This document shows, one piece after another, positions 31,215-39,086 of a stretch of DNA of 64,000 nucleotides (the first letter of the stretch is position 1; each line of letters begins with the position of its first letter). Under the pieces are notes generated by a model, which saw only the letters and a program-made list of their open reading frames with translations, searched no databases and was not told the DNA's origin. Source of the DNA: Streptomyces caelestis (GTDB lineage: Bacteria > Actinomycetota > Actinomycetes > Streptomycetales > Streptomycetaceae); the NCBI RefSeq assembly GCF_014205255.1, contig NZ_JACHNE010000001.1, positions 3,534,001-3,598,000 of the forward strand, given 5' to 3'. Position numbers and translations under genes: made by a program.

Positions 31215-34010
31215 TCACAGCAGCCCGTCCCACATCTGCTCCAGCACCACCGACCACCAGCTCTCCGGCGACCCGAGGGCCGCCGGGTCGAGCGCGGCCA
31301 ACTGCGCCTGGAAGTCGACGGTCCAACGGCCCGCCTGCTCCTGGCTCAGCCCGAACCGCAGCCGCCACATCCGCCCGAGCAGCGCCAGACAGCGCGCGAA
31401 CTCCGGCAGCCCGGTGTTCACGAACTGCGGCGGTACGGGCGCCCCGCCCGGCCCCGCCTCCACCGGCACGGCGACGATGTTGGCCGTGCCGTACTGCACG
31501 CAGATCGCCTTGCCGAAGTCGCTGCCCATCACCAGGTACGAACCCGCGTCCGGAGCCGGCTGCACACCACGCTCGGCCGCCAGCTCCGCCAGCGTCGGAA
31601 CGGGCCGGCCCGGCTGCGCCTGCGCCCAGAAGAAGGGGCCCATGTCCATCGGCAGGCCCGCCGCCACCAGCGTGTGCGCCACGATCGGCGGCACCCCCTG
31701 CCGGGACACCGCGGCCTGCTCGAACCGGAACACCCCCGGCCCGAACGCGGCACCCAGCTCCTGCGCGATCGCCTCCGGCGGGATCGGCGGCACCGCCTGC
31801 ACCGGCGGCAACGGCGCCCGCACCGGAGCCGGACGCGCCGGGCCGTCGGCCACCTGATGCAACTCGCCCTGGTGGGCCAGCAGTTGCTGCATGCCCTGCT
31901 GCCGGCTCGCGTGGTCCGTACCGTACGGCGCGATGCTCGTGATCCGCGCCTGCGGCCACTGCTCCCGGATCATCCGCGCGCAGTACGCACCCGGCAGCTC
32001 GCACGACTCCAGCTCGGTGTGGAGCTCCAGCACCTGGTCCGGGGGCACGTTCATGGCCCGCAGCTCGTGGAAGATCTGCCACTCCGGGTGCGGCGTGCCC
32101 GGCGCCGAACGCCGGATCAGCTGCTGCTCGGAACCGTCCTGCGCGCGGTAGCGCAGTACGGCCTGGTAGCCGGGGCCGACCGTCGGCTGCCCGGTGGGCT
32201 GCTGCGGATAGCCGTATGCCGGCGGCTGCCCGGGAACGGGCTGACCGGGCGGCGGCATCGCACCGGGCGGCATCCCGCCTGGCACCGCACCCGGCGGCAT
32301 CGCACCCGGCATCGCACCCGGCGGCATCGCACCCGGCGGCATCGCGCCGGGCGGCATCGGCGGCGCACCGGGCACGCCGGGAGCACCCGGGGCGCCCGGG
32401 GCGGCAGGTGGTGCGCCGGGGGCCTGCGGCGGCGGAGGCACACCGGGGCCGCCCGCCGGAGGCGTGGCCAGCATGGTCTCCGCGTGGTGCACGGGACCCG
32501 GGCCGCCTGGACCACCCGGGGCGCCCGGCGCACCAGGCGGGTTCGGCGCACCCGGAGGCTGCGGCGCACCGGGAGGCCCCGGAGGCTGAGGTACGCCCGG
32601 GCCCGTCCGGCCGGGATCGGCAAGCATCGTGGCGGCATGGTGGACACCGGCGGGGGGCGTACCACCGGGGGCGCCGGGCGGGTTCGGCGCACCAGGAGGA
32701 CCCGGCGGCTGCTGCGGAGGCAGCGGTGCACCGGGGCCTTCGCCGCCCGGACCTCCAGGCCCCCCGGACCTCTCAGGCCCGAGCGCCGACACAAGCTGCG
32801 TAGGCACGTAACCCCCCGCCGGAGTACCCGGCACACCGGGCCCCGACGGCGGAGGCGTACTGCCCGGCCGCGCACCCGGCGCCCCCGGGGCACCCGGCGG
32901 AGGTGGCGTCGTCGGACCCGCGCCCCGTCCACGACCCGGCGGCGGAGCCGCCTTGCTGGTCGCGGCGTCGGCGATGTCCCCGGCGTTCGGCGCGAGCGGC
33001 CGCTCAGGCACACCCTGCGGATACCCGTACGGCTGTCCGACCGGCGCGGGCGGAGGCGGAGGCGTGCTGCCGTGCGGCACACCACCAGGCGGCGTCCCCG
33101 GCCCACCCGGAGCCGGAGCCGGAGCAGCACCCGCCCCCGGCGGATAGCCGTAACCCGGCCCACCAGGCGCAGCCGCGCCCGCAGCCGTACCCGTACCGGC
33201 ACCGGCACCGGCACCGCCCTGCGCGTTCGGATCGTCGATCGCCGGTGACACCGCCGTCGGCGGAAGCTGGCTGCCGCCCGACAGCAACGCCGTCCTGGCC
33301 TCGGGCGTCGCCGACGGCGGCGTGCCATCGCCGGTCTCGCTCAGCGGCGGCGCGAAAACCGTCGCGGGCAGCGGAACGGAACGGTCCTCACCGGCATCGC
33401 CGTTGGTGTCCGTACCGGCCCAGGGCGTGGCCCCGGGCGGCGCACCCGGCGCCTCCGCGCCCCCGCCGTCACTCCCCACGGCAGCAGGCCACGACGCACC
33501 GGAAGCGGAATCACCACCCGCCGCAGCACCGGCAGAAGCAGAGCCCGAAGCACCAGCCGGGTCGGCAACGGAAGCCGAAGCGGCACCCGCACCCGTACCC
33601 GCCGCCGCACCCGAACCGGCCCCCCGCCGATCCGGAATCCCCAGCTTGTCGGCCGCGTCCTGCAACCACTCCGGCGGAGTCAGCAGGAACGACGTCTGGT
33701 TCAGGTCCACCCGGGCCGCGGGAGCCGCCGCCGGCTCCTCCGCCGTGTCCGGACGGCCGTACTCCTCCTCGTACCGGCGGATCACCTCACCCACCGGCAG
33801 CCCGGGCCACAACGTCGCCTCGCCGCTGTCCCGCGCGATCACCAGCCGCTGCGCGCCGCCGTCGGAACGCGGCCCGTCCGCCCGGTCCTCGGCCCACACC
33901 ACGAACCCGAGGTCGAACTCCCGCACCCGCACCTCACGCTGCTGGTACGACGGCACGTCCCCGTTGATCCACTCTTCCGCGCGCTCCTGCGCCTGCGCGA
34001 AGGTCACCAT
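31215..34010 (-). CDS. YrhB-like / deaminase-like / SUKH-4 fusion with long Pro-Gly linker
   Basis: 931 residues from ATG 34010; GTG 34022 overlaps the upstream stop and is an alternative, but GGGGGAG would be too close to it. Residues 1-85 (TFAQAQERAEEWINGDVP) look like the YrhB immunity fold. Residues about 130-610 are a Pro/Gly/Ala linker with collagen-like PPGAPGAPG and PPGAM repeats. Residues about 612-720 are deaminase-like: HPEWQIFHEL (His641, Glu643) and ELESCELPGAYC (Cys670, Cys677) supply the zinc site and proton shuttle, with Ser replacing the usual Pro before the first Cys. Residues about 739-931 fit SUKH-4, with GSYLVMGSDFGKAICV and the C-terminal WRLRFGLSQ. Toxin and immunity domains in one chain suggest self-neutralisation. 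No signal peptide is present. Confidence 0.78.
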   Translation of the reverse strand: MVTFAQAQERAEEWINGDVPSYQQREVRVREFDLGFVVWAEDRADGPRSDGGAQRLVIARDSGEATLWPGLPVGEVIRRYEEEYGRPDTAEEPAAAPAARVDLNQTSFLLTPPEWLQDAADKLGIPDRRGAGSGAAAGTGAGAASASVADPAGASGSASAGAAAGGDSASGASWPAAVGSDGGGAEAPGAPPGATPWAGTDTNGDAGEDRSVPLPATVFAPPLSETGDGTPPSATPEARTALLSGGSQLPPTAVSPAIDDPNAQGGAGAGAGTGTAAGAAAPGGPGYGYPPGAGAAPAPAPGGPGTPPGGVPHGSTPPPPPAPVGQPYGYPQGVPERPLAPNAGDIADAATSKAAPPPGRGRGAGPTTPPPPGAPGAPGARPGSTPPPSGPGVPGTPAGGYVPTQLVSALGPERSGGPGGPGGEGPGAPLPPQQPPGPPGAPNPPGAPGGTPPAGVHHAATMLADPGRTGPGVPQPPGPPGAPQPPGAPNPPGAPGAPGGPGGPGPVHHAETMLATPPAGGPGVPPPPQAPGAPPAAPGAPGAPGVPGAPPMPPGAMPPGAMPPGAMPGAMPPGAVPGGMPPGAMPPPGQPVPGQPPAYGYPQQPTGQPTVGPGYQAVLRYRAQDGSEQQLIRRSAPGTPHPEWQIFHELRAMNVPPDQVLELHTELESCELPGAYCARMIREQWPQARITSIAPYGTDHASRQQGMQQLLAHQGELHQVADGPARPAPVRAPLPPVQAVPPIPPEAIAQELGAAFGPGVFRFEQAAVSRQGVPPIVAHTLVAAGLPMDMGPFFWAQAQPGRPVPTLAELAAERGVQPAPDAGSYLVMGSDFGKAICVQYGTANIVAVPVEAGPGGAPVPPQFVNTGLPEFARCLALLGRMWRLRFGLSQEQAGRWTVDFQAQLAALDPAALGSPESWWSVVLEQMWDGLL

Positions 34011-34018
34011 CGCTGAAG

Positions 34019-35023
34019 TCACTCCCCCACGGCCGAGGACGACACCGCGCCCACCGGCACCACACGCGCGAAACCGCCGTCCACCATCAGGTTCGCCACC
34101 GTCTCCAACTCCGGCGGATCACCGGCCAGCCGCGACAGGAAGACGTCGAAGTCGTCCCCGCACGGCAGCAGCAACCGCTCCACCCGCTCCGCCGGCGGCA
34201 CCGAGGGATCCACGTCCCGCGCGTCGTCGTACGCGCAGAACCACACCGAACCGATCCGGTCACCCTTCACCTTCACCGCCAGCAGCCCGCCCTGCACGAA
34301 GGCGATGCCCAGGTAGTCCTTGGTCAGATGGTCACGCAGACACTTGTTGACGTACACCAGGTCGTTGACGGCCGCCTCGTCCCGCACGGTGAAGAACGGC
34401 TGGTCGATCAGCAGCCCCAGCTCCGCGTCCAGCGCGGCACCCACCGGCGCACAGCCCCCCGCCGCCTTCAAGAACGACCGGTACGGACCCGGCAGCCGGT
34501 AGCCGAGGTCCTCCTCGACCCCCTGCACCTGCGACTCCGTCACCGCCACACCCGACTTCGGCAGCCCGAAGTGCGCCGGACGCGTCTCCTGCAACGGCCG
34601 CGTGCCCCGCTTGGACTGGTCGACGCCCGACGTCGCCACGCCACCGTGGTGCCGCAGCAACGCCTTCACCTCCACCGGGACCAGCTCCAGCCGCCGCGAG
34701 TCCACCGCGTGGTGCCACGTCCAGCCGTGCGGCGTCGCCACCGCCGGCACCGTGTCCCACAACTCGTGCCCGGACGCCGCCAGCGCCATGTTCGCCGACA
34801 CGTAGTCCGTCAGCCGCAACTCGTCGACGCCGAAACCCTCCGGCGGCTCCGCGATCTCCGCGGCCGCACGGGCGTAGGGCGAGAAGTCGGGGTAGCCACG
34901 CTCGTCGACCCGTACCCCTCTCGGGTGACGTGCCGCCCGGACCGGATCCGGGAAATGCACGACCTGCCCGGCGTAGGCCGCGTTCGGCGGCGCGGCTTGC
35001 TGCCCGAGCCGACCTGTCGTCAT
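34019..35023 (-). CDS. WHH nuclease-like / SUKH-1 (SMI1/KNR4) fusion protein
   Basis: 334 residues from ATG 35023, with AGGGGG 8 nt upstream. The N-terminal half (YPDFSPYA, then ATPHGWTWHHAVDSRRLELV and PVEVKALLRHHGG) matches the WHH class of HNH/endonuclease VII toxins, with Trp103-His104-His105 and His125. The family pattern LVPxDLH-x4-H keeps LVP, but the His expected in it is Lys120 here, so activity may be lost. The C-terminal half (VTESQVQGVEEDLGYRLP to the region ending DFDVFLSRL) is SUKH-1, an immunity fold. The stop overlaps the next gene, so the two fusions are translated together. No secretion signal. Confidence 0.75.
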   Translation of the reverse strand: MTTGRLGQQAAPPNAAYAGQVVHFPDPVRAARHPRGVRVDERGYPDFSPYARAAAEIAEPPEGFGVDELRLTDYVSANMALAASGHELWDTVPAVATPHGWTWHHAVDSRRLELVPVEVKALLRHHGGVATSGVDQSKRGTRPLQETRPAHFGLPKSGVAVTESQVQGVEEDLGYRLPGPYRSFLKAAGGCAPVGAALDAELGLLIDQPFFTVRDEAAVNDLVYVNKCLRDHLTKDYLGIAFVQGGLLAVKVKGDRIGSVWFCAYDDARDVDPSVPPAERVERLLLPCGDDFDVFLSRLAGDPPELETVANLMVDGGFARVVPVGAVSSSAVGE

Positions 35024-35340
35024 GGCGGTTGCCCCCTGCGGCACTCTGTACGACCCGCAGTGACCCCTCTGGCCCACTACGCCCGTATCGACTGTCACGT
35101 CCGCACCCACGCGTCAACCACGTGGATCGCGGTGCCGACAGCCTATGCGGTACGACGACACCGGTCACCGGCCCCGGTCACCGGCCCCGGTCGGCGGCCC
35201 CTCCACATCCGTGACCAGCCGTCACCCCACCGTCACAGCACGCCCCGGTACGGGCGTGTCGCCGCGCCCCAGCTTCCGCACGAGCCACGCCATTTGGCAG
35301 TCTGTGACCTCCCGGGGGATGCACGGAGGGGAATACGATC
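35024..35340. other. 317-bp divergent control region of the deaminase/SUKH cluster
   Basis: No gene is supported. It contains three tandem 13-bp units CCGGTCACCGGCC at 35161-35173, 35174-35186 and 35187-35199 (the third varies), followed by scattered GTCAC copies near 35220-35240. These may be operator iterons controlling both arms of the cluster. Upstream of the plus-strand deaminase, GGAGGGG (35325-35331) is its ribosome-binding site. Confidence 0.55.
35161..35199. repeat. Three tandem 13-bp iteron-like repeats
   Basis: Two exact copies of CCGGTCACCGGCC and one variant (CCGGTCGGCGGCC) sit head to tail in the divergent promoter region. Their position between two oppositely oriented operons fits a shared operator; no known factor matches. 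Confidence 0.7.
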
Positions 35341-35916
35341 ATGAACGCGACACAGACGGGACCACACACCGGCAGGTCCGCCGACCCACGCAACGGCGAC
35401 CCCCGGGGCGGTGCCCCCCGAGGCGGCGACCCCCGCACCGGCGACCCCCGCATCGGCTGGAGCGCCACCGAAACGGCCCACACCCCCGTCCTCCACCACC
35501 GCCGCGACGGCATCCTCCCCACCGTCGCCGCCGCCCTCTCCGTCCGCGGCACCACCCTCACCGGCACCGCCGCCCGCGGCGACACACCCCCCGCCCTGCA
35601 CCCCCTCGTCCAGGACTTCCTGGACACCCTCACCAGCGCCCAGCGCGACCGCTTCACCGGCCGCTGCGCCGAGACCATCCTCATCTCCCGGCACATCGCC
35701 GCCGCCGACGCCGCCCGCAGCAAACGCGCCGCACGCAAACCCATGACCAACGGCGAGGCCCGCAAAGCCCTCAAGCAGGCCAAACTCACCGCCCGCCGCA
35801 TCCGCGAGGACGGCGACCCCCTCCACGGCAGCTTCGCCACACCCTGCCGCGCCTGCACCGCGCTCAGCGCCCACTTCGGCGTCCGCATAGTCGACCCGGC
35901 GGCCACGACCAGCTGA
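35341..35916 (+). CDS. YwqJ-like nucleic-acid/nucleotide deaminase
   Basis: 191 residues from ATG 35341 with GGAGGGG 9 nt upstream. A Gly/Asp/Pro/Arg repeat region (15-40, GDPRxG units) precedes the deaminase domain (about 87-185). The zinc and proton-shuttle motif is GRCAETILISRHI (Cys109, Glu111) and the second zinc motif is TPCRACTALS (Cys169, Cys172). This CxE...PCxxC layout is that of YwqJ-family deaminases known from polymorphic toxins. All catalytic residues are intact. There is no signal peptide, WXG100/LXG or PT domain, so export by known toxin routes is not evident. The SUKH-3 gene follows by 86 bp. Target base or nucleotide is unknown. Confidence 0.83.
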   Translation: MNATQTGPHTGRSADPRNGDPRGGAPRGGDPRTGDPRIGWSATETAHTPVLHHRRDGILPTVAAALSVRGTTLTGTAARGDTPPALHPLVQDFLDTLTSAQRDRFTGRCAETILISRHIAAADAARSKRAARKPMTNGEARKALKQAKLTARRIREDGDPLHGSFATPCRACTALSAHFGVRIVDPAATTS

Positions 35917-36002
35917 CACGCCCCCCACAGGCACCGAAGCACCACCCCACACCAAGGCGCGCCCCGCACGCCTCCCCATGACCTCGACGAGACGAAGGGC
36001 AG

Positions 36003-36497
36003 ATGCACACCGACCGCACCTCCACCACCCGCTTCGCCGTACAGGTCGACGCCACCCTGCGCGCCGCCGGCTGGCAACCCGGACGCTGGGACATCAAACA
36101 GGCCGAGATCTGGGCGGACGCCCTGCGCGACCACATCTCTCCCGCCGGCCACCGCCACACCGTCTTCCCCGCAGCCGTCGAAGCCTGGGCCGAGTTCGGC
36201 GGACTCCACATCACCCCCACCGGCCCCGGCCGGCAAGTAGCCCCCGCCACCCTCCACCTCGACCCGCTGCACGGCCTCCACATGGCCCGCACCCTCGGCG
36301 ACCTCGGCCGCGCCCTCGGCACCCAGGTCTGCCCCCTCGGCGCCGAAACCGACAGCCAGGCCCTCCTCGCCATCGACACCGAAGGCCGCGTCTACACCCT
36401 CGACCACACCGGCGACTGGTACCTCGGCGCAGACATCGACCAGGCCCTGACCACCCTCATCGCCGGCACCGAACCCACACGCCTGACAACGGGCTGA
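36003..36497 (+). CDS. SUKH-3 family immunity protein
   Basis: 164 residues from ATG 36003, with AAGGG upstream. The opening FAVQVDATLRAAGWQPGRWD (GWxPGR) and the segments FPAAVEAWAEFGGLHI, TLGDLGRALGTQVCPLG, ALLAIDTEGRVYTLDHTGDW and the C-terminal IDQALTTLI are diagnostic of SUKH-3. It should bind and block the deaminase encoded just upstream on the same strand. It converges with a histidine-kinase gene 43 bp away. Confidence 0.87.
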   Translation: MHTDRTSTTRFAVQVDATLRAAGWQPGRWDIKQAEIWADALRDHISPAGHRHTVFPAAVEAWAEFGGLHITPTGPGRQVAPATLHLDPLHGLHMARTLGDLGRALGTQVCPLGAETDSQALLAIDTEGRVYTLDHTGDWYLGADIDQALTTLIAGTEPTRLTTG

Positions 36498-36540
36498 CCG
36501 AAACAGCCGACGACAGACGGCAGACCGGAATCACCGGGGG

Positions 36541-37839
36541 CTACGCCGCCGGAATCACCGCCGACACCCGAAAACCCCCCGCGTCCGTCGGCCCCGACAC
36601 GAACACCCCGCCCAGCGCGGCAACCCGCTCCTTCATCCCCACCAGCCCGTTCCCCCCGGACGGCAACCGCGCCGACGACGCCGCCGCCTCCGGCGGCTCG
36701 TTCTCCACCTGCATCGCGATCTCCGACACCCGATGCGCCAGCCGCACATACGTCTTCGCGCCGGCCGCGTGCTTGTGGACGTTCGTCAACGCCTCCTGCA
36801 CCACCCGGTACGCCGTCTGCTCCACCTCCGGCGGATACGACCGGGCCTCCCCCTCCACCGACAGATCGACCACCATCCCCGCGGCCGCCGACTGCCCGAC
36901 CAACTCCTCGATCTCCGCCAGACACGGCCCCTCGTCATCGGCGGCCCGCGAAGCCGCCGCCGCGGCAGCCACCCCCACCGCCGCCAGCGGCACCGGCGCG
37001 GCACGCTCACGCCGCTCGCTCCCACCACTGCGCAGCACCCCGAGCATCTCCCGCAGCTCGGTCAGCGCCTGCCGCCCCATGTCCCCCACGAGCGCCGCGT
37101 TCCTGACGGCCTTCTCGGGATCCTTCCGCGCCACGGCCTGAAGCGCCGCGGCATGCACGACCATCAGACTCACCCGATGCGCGACCACGTCGTGCATCTC
37201 CCGGGCGATCCGCGTCCGCTCCTCGTTCCGGGCCCACTCGGCCCGCTCCTCCGCCCGCTCGGCCAGCAGCTGAAGCTCCCGCTCCAGACTGTCCGCACGC
37301 TCCCGCAGGCTCTCCATCAGCCGCCGCCGGGCCCCCACGTACAGCCCGAGCAGCACCGGGGGCGCCGTGAAACCGAGCGACATCGTGATCGCCGCGAAGG
37401 GCACGAACCAGTCCCCCAGGTCCAGATCACCCCGCACCATGTCCTGCCGCGTCCTCACGAACGTCACGATGAGCGTCCCCACCAGCGACATCCCCGCCAG
37501 CGAGCCGATGATCCGCCGGGGCAACTCGGACGCGGCCAGGGTGTAGAGGCCGACGACGCCCATCACGAGACCCATCTGGGCGGGCGTGATGGCGATCGAG
37601 ACCAGCACGACGGCGATCGGCCAGCGCCGCCGCACGAGCAGCACGGACCCCGCCAGCAGGCCGAAAACGACCCCCGCGGCCACCGGGATCCCCGCGTCCC
37701 GGGCGAACGGAAAGCCCTCCGCCCCACACTCCAGCGCGGACACCACGGCCAGACTCACATCGAACACGGCACTACGCCGTCTGGCCCACCACCACGGCCC
37801 TCCCCGGGCCGTCACATGGCCTTCCCCCGTCGCGGTCAT
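36541..37839 (-). CDS. Orphan NarL-type sensor histidine kinase
   Basis: 432 residues. Four to five N-terminal transmembrane segments (about 25-170, for example VVFGLLAGSVLLV and ITMSLGFTAPPVLLGLYVG) lead to a coiled segment and the HisKA_3 dimerisation domain with His216 in RTRIAREMHDVVAHRVSLMV. The HATPase region follows, with the N box YRVVQEALTNVHKHA and the G box GGNGLVGMKERV. It senses an unknown signal at the membrane. No response regulator gene lies next to it, which is unusual for this class; the LuxR genes 13 and 24 kb away could be partners. Confidence 0.92.
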   Translation of the reverse strand: MTATGEGHVTARGGPWWWARRRSAVFDVSLAVVSALECGAEGFPFARDAGIPVAAGVVFGLLAGSVLLVRRRWPIAVVLVSIAITPAQMGLVMGVVGLYTLAASELPRRIIGSLAGMSLVGTLIVTFVRTRQDMVRGDLDLGDWFVPFAAITMSLGFTAPPVLLGLYVGARRRLMESLRERADSLERELQLLAERAEERAEWARNEERTRIAREMHDVVAHRVSLMVVHAAALQAVARKDPEKAVRNAALVGDMGRQALTELREMLGVLRSGGSERRERAAPVPLAAVGVAAAAAASRAADDEGPCLAEIEELVGQSAAAGMVVDLSVEGEARSYPPEVEQTAYRVVQEALTNVHKHAAGAKTYVRLAHRVSEIAMQVENEPPEAAASSARLPSGGNGLVGMKERVAALGGVFVSGPTDAGGFRVSAVIPAA

Positions 37840-37977
37840 GCCCCCAGCCTACGGGCGCCCCCCGCCGGTTTTCCGGCGAGTTTCCCGGACTGGCCTACAC
37901 CACATTCCGTGACCGTTCGGCTGCGATACGGCCCGATATCCCTCGAACTGCTGAATCGCTCACCGTTCGATCCCGGA

Positions 37978-38000
37978 ACCGTCCATTCCGCCCGGACGGT
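37978..38000 (+). promoter_or_regulatory. Inverted repeat abutting an ATG
   Basis: ACCGTCC (37978-37984) and GGACGGT (37994-38000) form a 7-bp stem with a 9-nt loop that ends at the ATG 38001. It may be an operator or hide the start in the mRNA. Downstream ATGs at 38007 and 38013 exist. Confidence 0.4.
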
Positions 38001-38879
38001 ATGCCTATGACACATGCCATTGGTAAATACGCCGACTTCGAGGGACTGCGGGAGAGGGCGGTGGCGCTGCGCCGCGCGGGGCTGAGCCGACGCCAGATCC
38101 GCGACCGACTGCACGTCGACAACAACGACATCCTCAACCGCCTGCTGGAGGGCGAGCCGCCGCCGGAATGGACGAAGCGCCCGAACGCGAAGGACGACCT
38201 CCGCGAGCGGGCCCGGGAGCTCCGGCTCCAGGGCTGGACGTACGACCAGATCCAGGTGGAGCTGGGGTGCTCGAAGAGTTCGATCTCACTGTGGGTACGC
38301 GATCTGCCGAAGCCGGAGCGCAAGCGGACTCCCGAGGAGGCGTCAGCGATCGCGAGGCGGGGCTGGGAAGCCACGATGCGCCTGCGCGACGAGGAGCGGC
38401 AGCGCACCAAGGAGGCTGCCAAGCAGGCGGTCGGCGCGCTGTCGCCGCGCGAGCTGTTCCTCCTGGGCGTCGGCCTGTACTGGGCGGAAGGCGGCAAGGA
38501 CAAGCCGTACGACCGTCGCGAGAACGTCTGCTTCGTCAACAGCGACCCCGGCATGATCCGGGTCTTCATGGCCTGGCTCGACCTGCTGGGCGTGGAACGC
38601 GACCGCCTGCGCTTCACGGTGATGATCCACGAGTCCGCTGACGTGACAGGGGCTGAGCGGTACTGGGCCGAGGCCGTCGGCGCCGAACGCTCCGCGTTCA
38701 ACAAGACGACGCTGAAGAGGCACAACCCCAAGACGGTCCGCAAGAACACCGGCGACTCCTACCGGGGCTGCCTCGTGATCAAAGTCCGAAGGAGCGCCGA
38801 CCTGTACCGTCGCATCGAAGGCTCTTGGTACGGCATAGTGTTGGGAGCCGCCCAGCTAATCGGCGAGATGTCCGATTAG
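38001..38879 (+). CDS. HTH protein with LAGLIDADG-like motif
   Basis: 292 residues. Two helix-turn-helix-like segments near the N-terminus (VALRRAGLSRRQIRDRLHVD at 21-40 and LRLQGWTYDQIQVELGCSKS at 74-93, the latter ending SSISLWVRDL) suggest DNA binding. Residues 154-166 read LLGVGLYWAEGGK, close to the LAGLIDADG helix of homing endonucleases, followed by FVNSDPGMIRVFMAWLDLLG as in those folds. The second LAGLIDADG helix is not evident. Such stand-alone proteins are common in actinobacteria and are of unknown role. The gene ends 12 bp before a tRNA gene. The start may be 38001 or 38007. Confidence 0.7.
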   Translation: MPMTHAIGKYADFEGLRERAVALRRAGLSRRQIRDRLHVDNNDILNRLLEGEPPPEWTKRPNAKDDLRERARELRLQGWTYDQIQVELGCSKSSISLWVRDLPKPERKRTPEEASAIARRGWEATMRLRDEERQRTKEAAKQAVGALSPRELFLLGVGLYWAEGGKDKPYDRRENVCFVNSDPGMIRVFMAWLDLLGVERDRLRFTVMIHESADVTGAERYWAEAVGAERSAFNKTTLKRHNPKTVRKNTGDSYRGCLVIKVRRSADLYRRIEGSWYGIVLGAAQLIGEMSD

Positions 38880-38891
38880 CCGGGTTTATAG

Positions 38892-38963
38892 TCCCCTGTG
38901 GTGTAATTGGCAACACGGGTCACTTTGGATGATTTGTTCCAGGTTCGAGTCCTGGCAGGGGAG
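38892..38963 (+). tRNA. tRNA-Gln(UUG)
   Basis: The 7-bp acceptor stem TCCCCTG/CAGGGGA closes the cloverleaf. D arm GTGT/ACAC, anticodon arm with loop CTTTGGA (anticodon TTG at 38925-38927), and T arm CCAGG-TTCGAGT-CCTGG are all present. Discriminator is G; CCA is not encoded. The anticodon stem has two G-U pairs. Confidence 0.95.
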
Positions 38964-38977
38964 CACACTCTCGGTTC

Positions 38978-39009
38978 GGGTCCTGGCTGATGAAACCGCG
39001 GCCAGGCCC
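38978..39009 (+). terminator. Hairpin after tRNA-Gln
   Basis: GGG-t-CCTGGC (38978-38987) pairs with GCCAGGCCC (39001-39009), with one bulged T and a 13-nt loop. It lies 14 nt past the tRNA and before glmU. Confidence 0.6.
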
Positions 39010-39086
39010 CACACCCCCACCCCCCACAAAACCCCCCGGTATCCTGCGGATGTCACCCCACCCCATCCACAGCCGAAGGGCATCCC

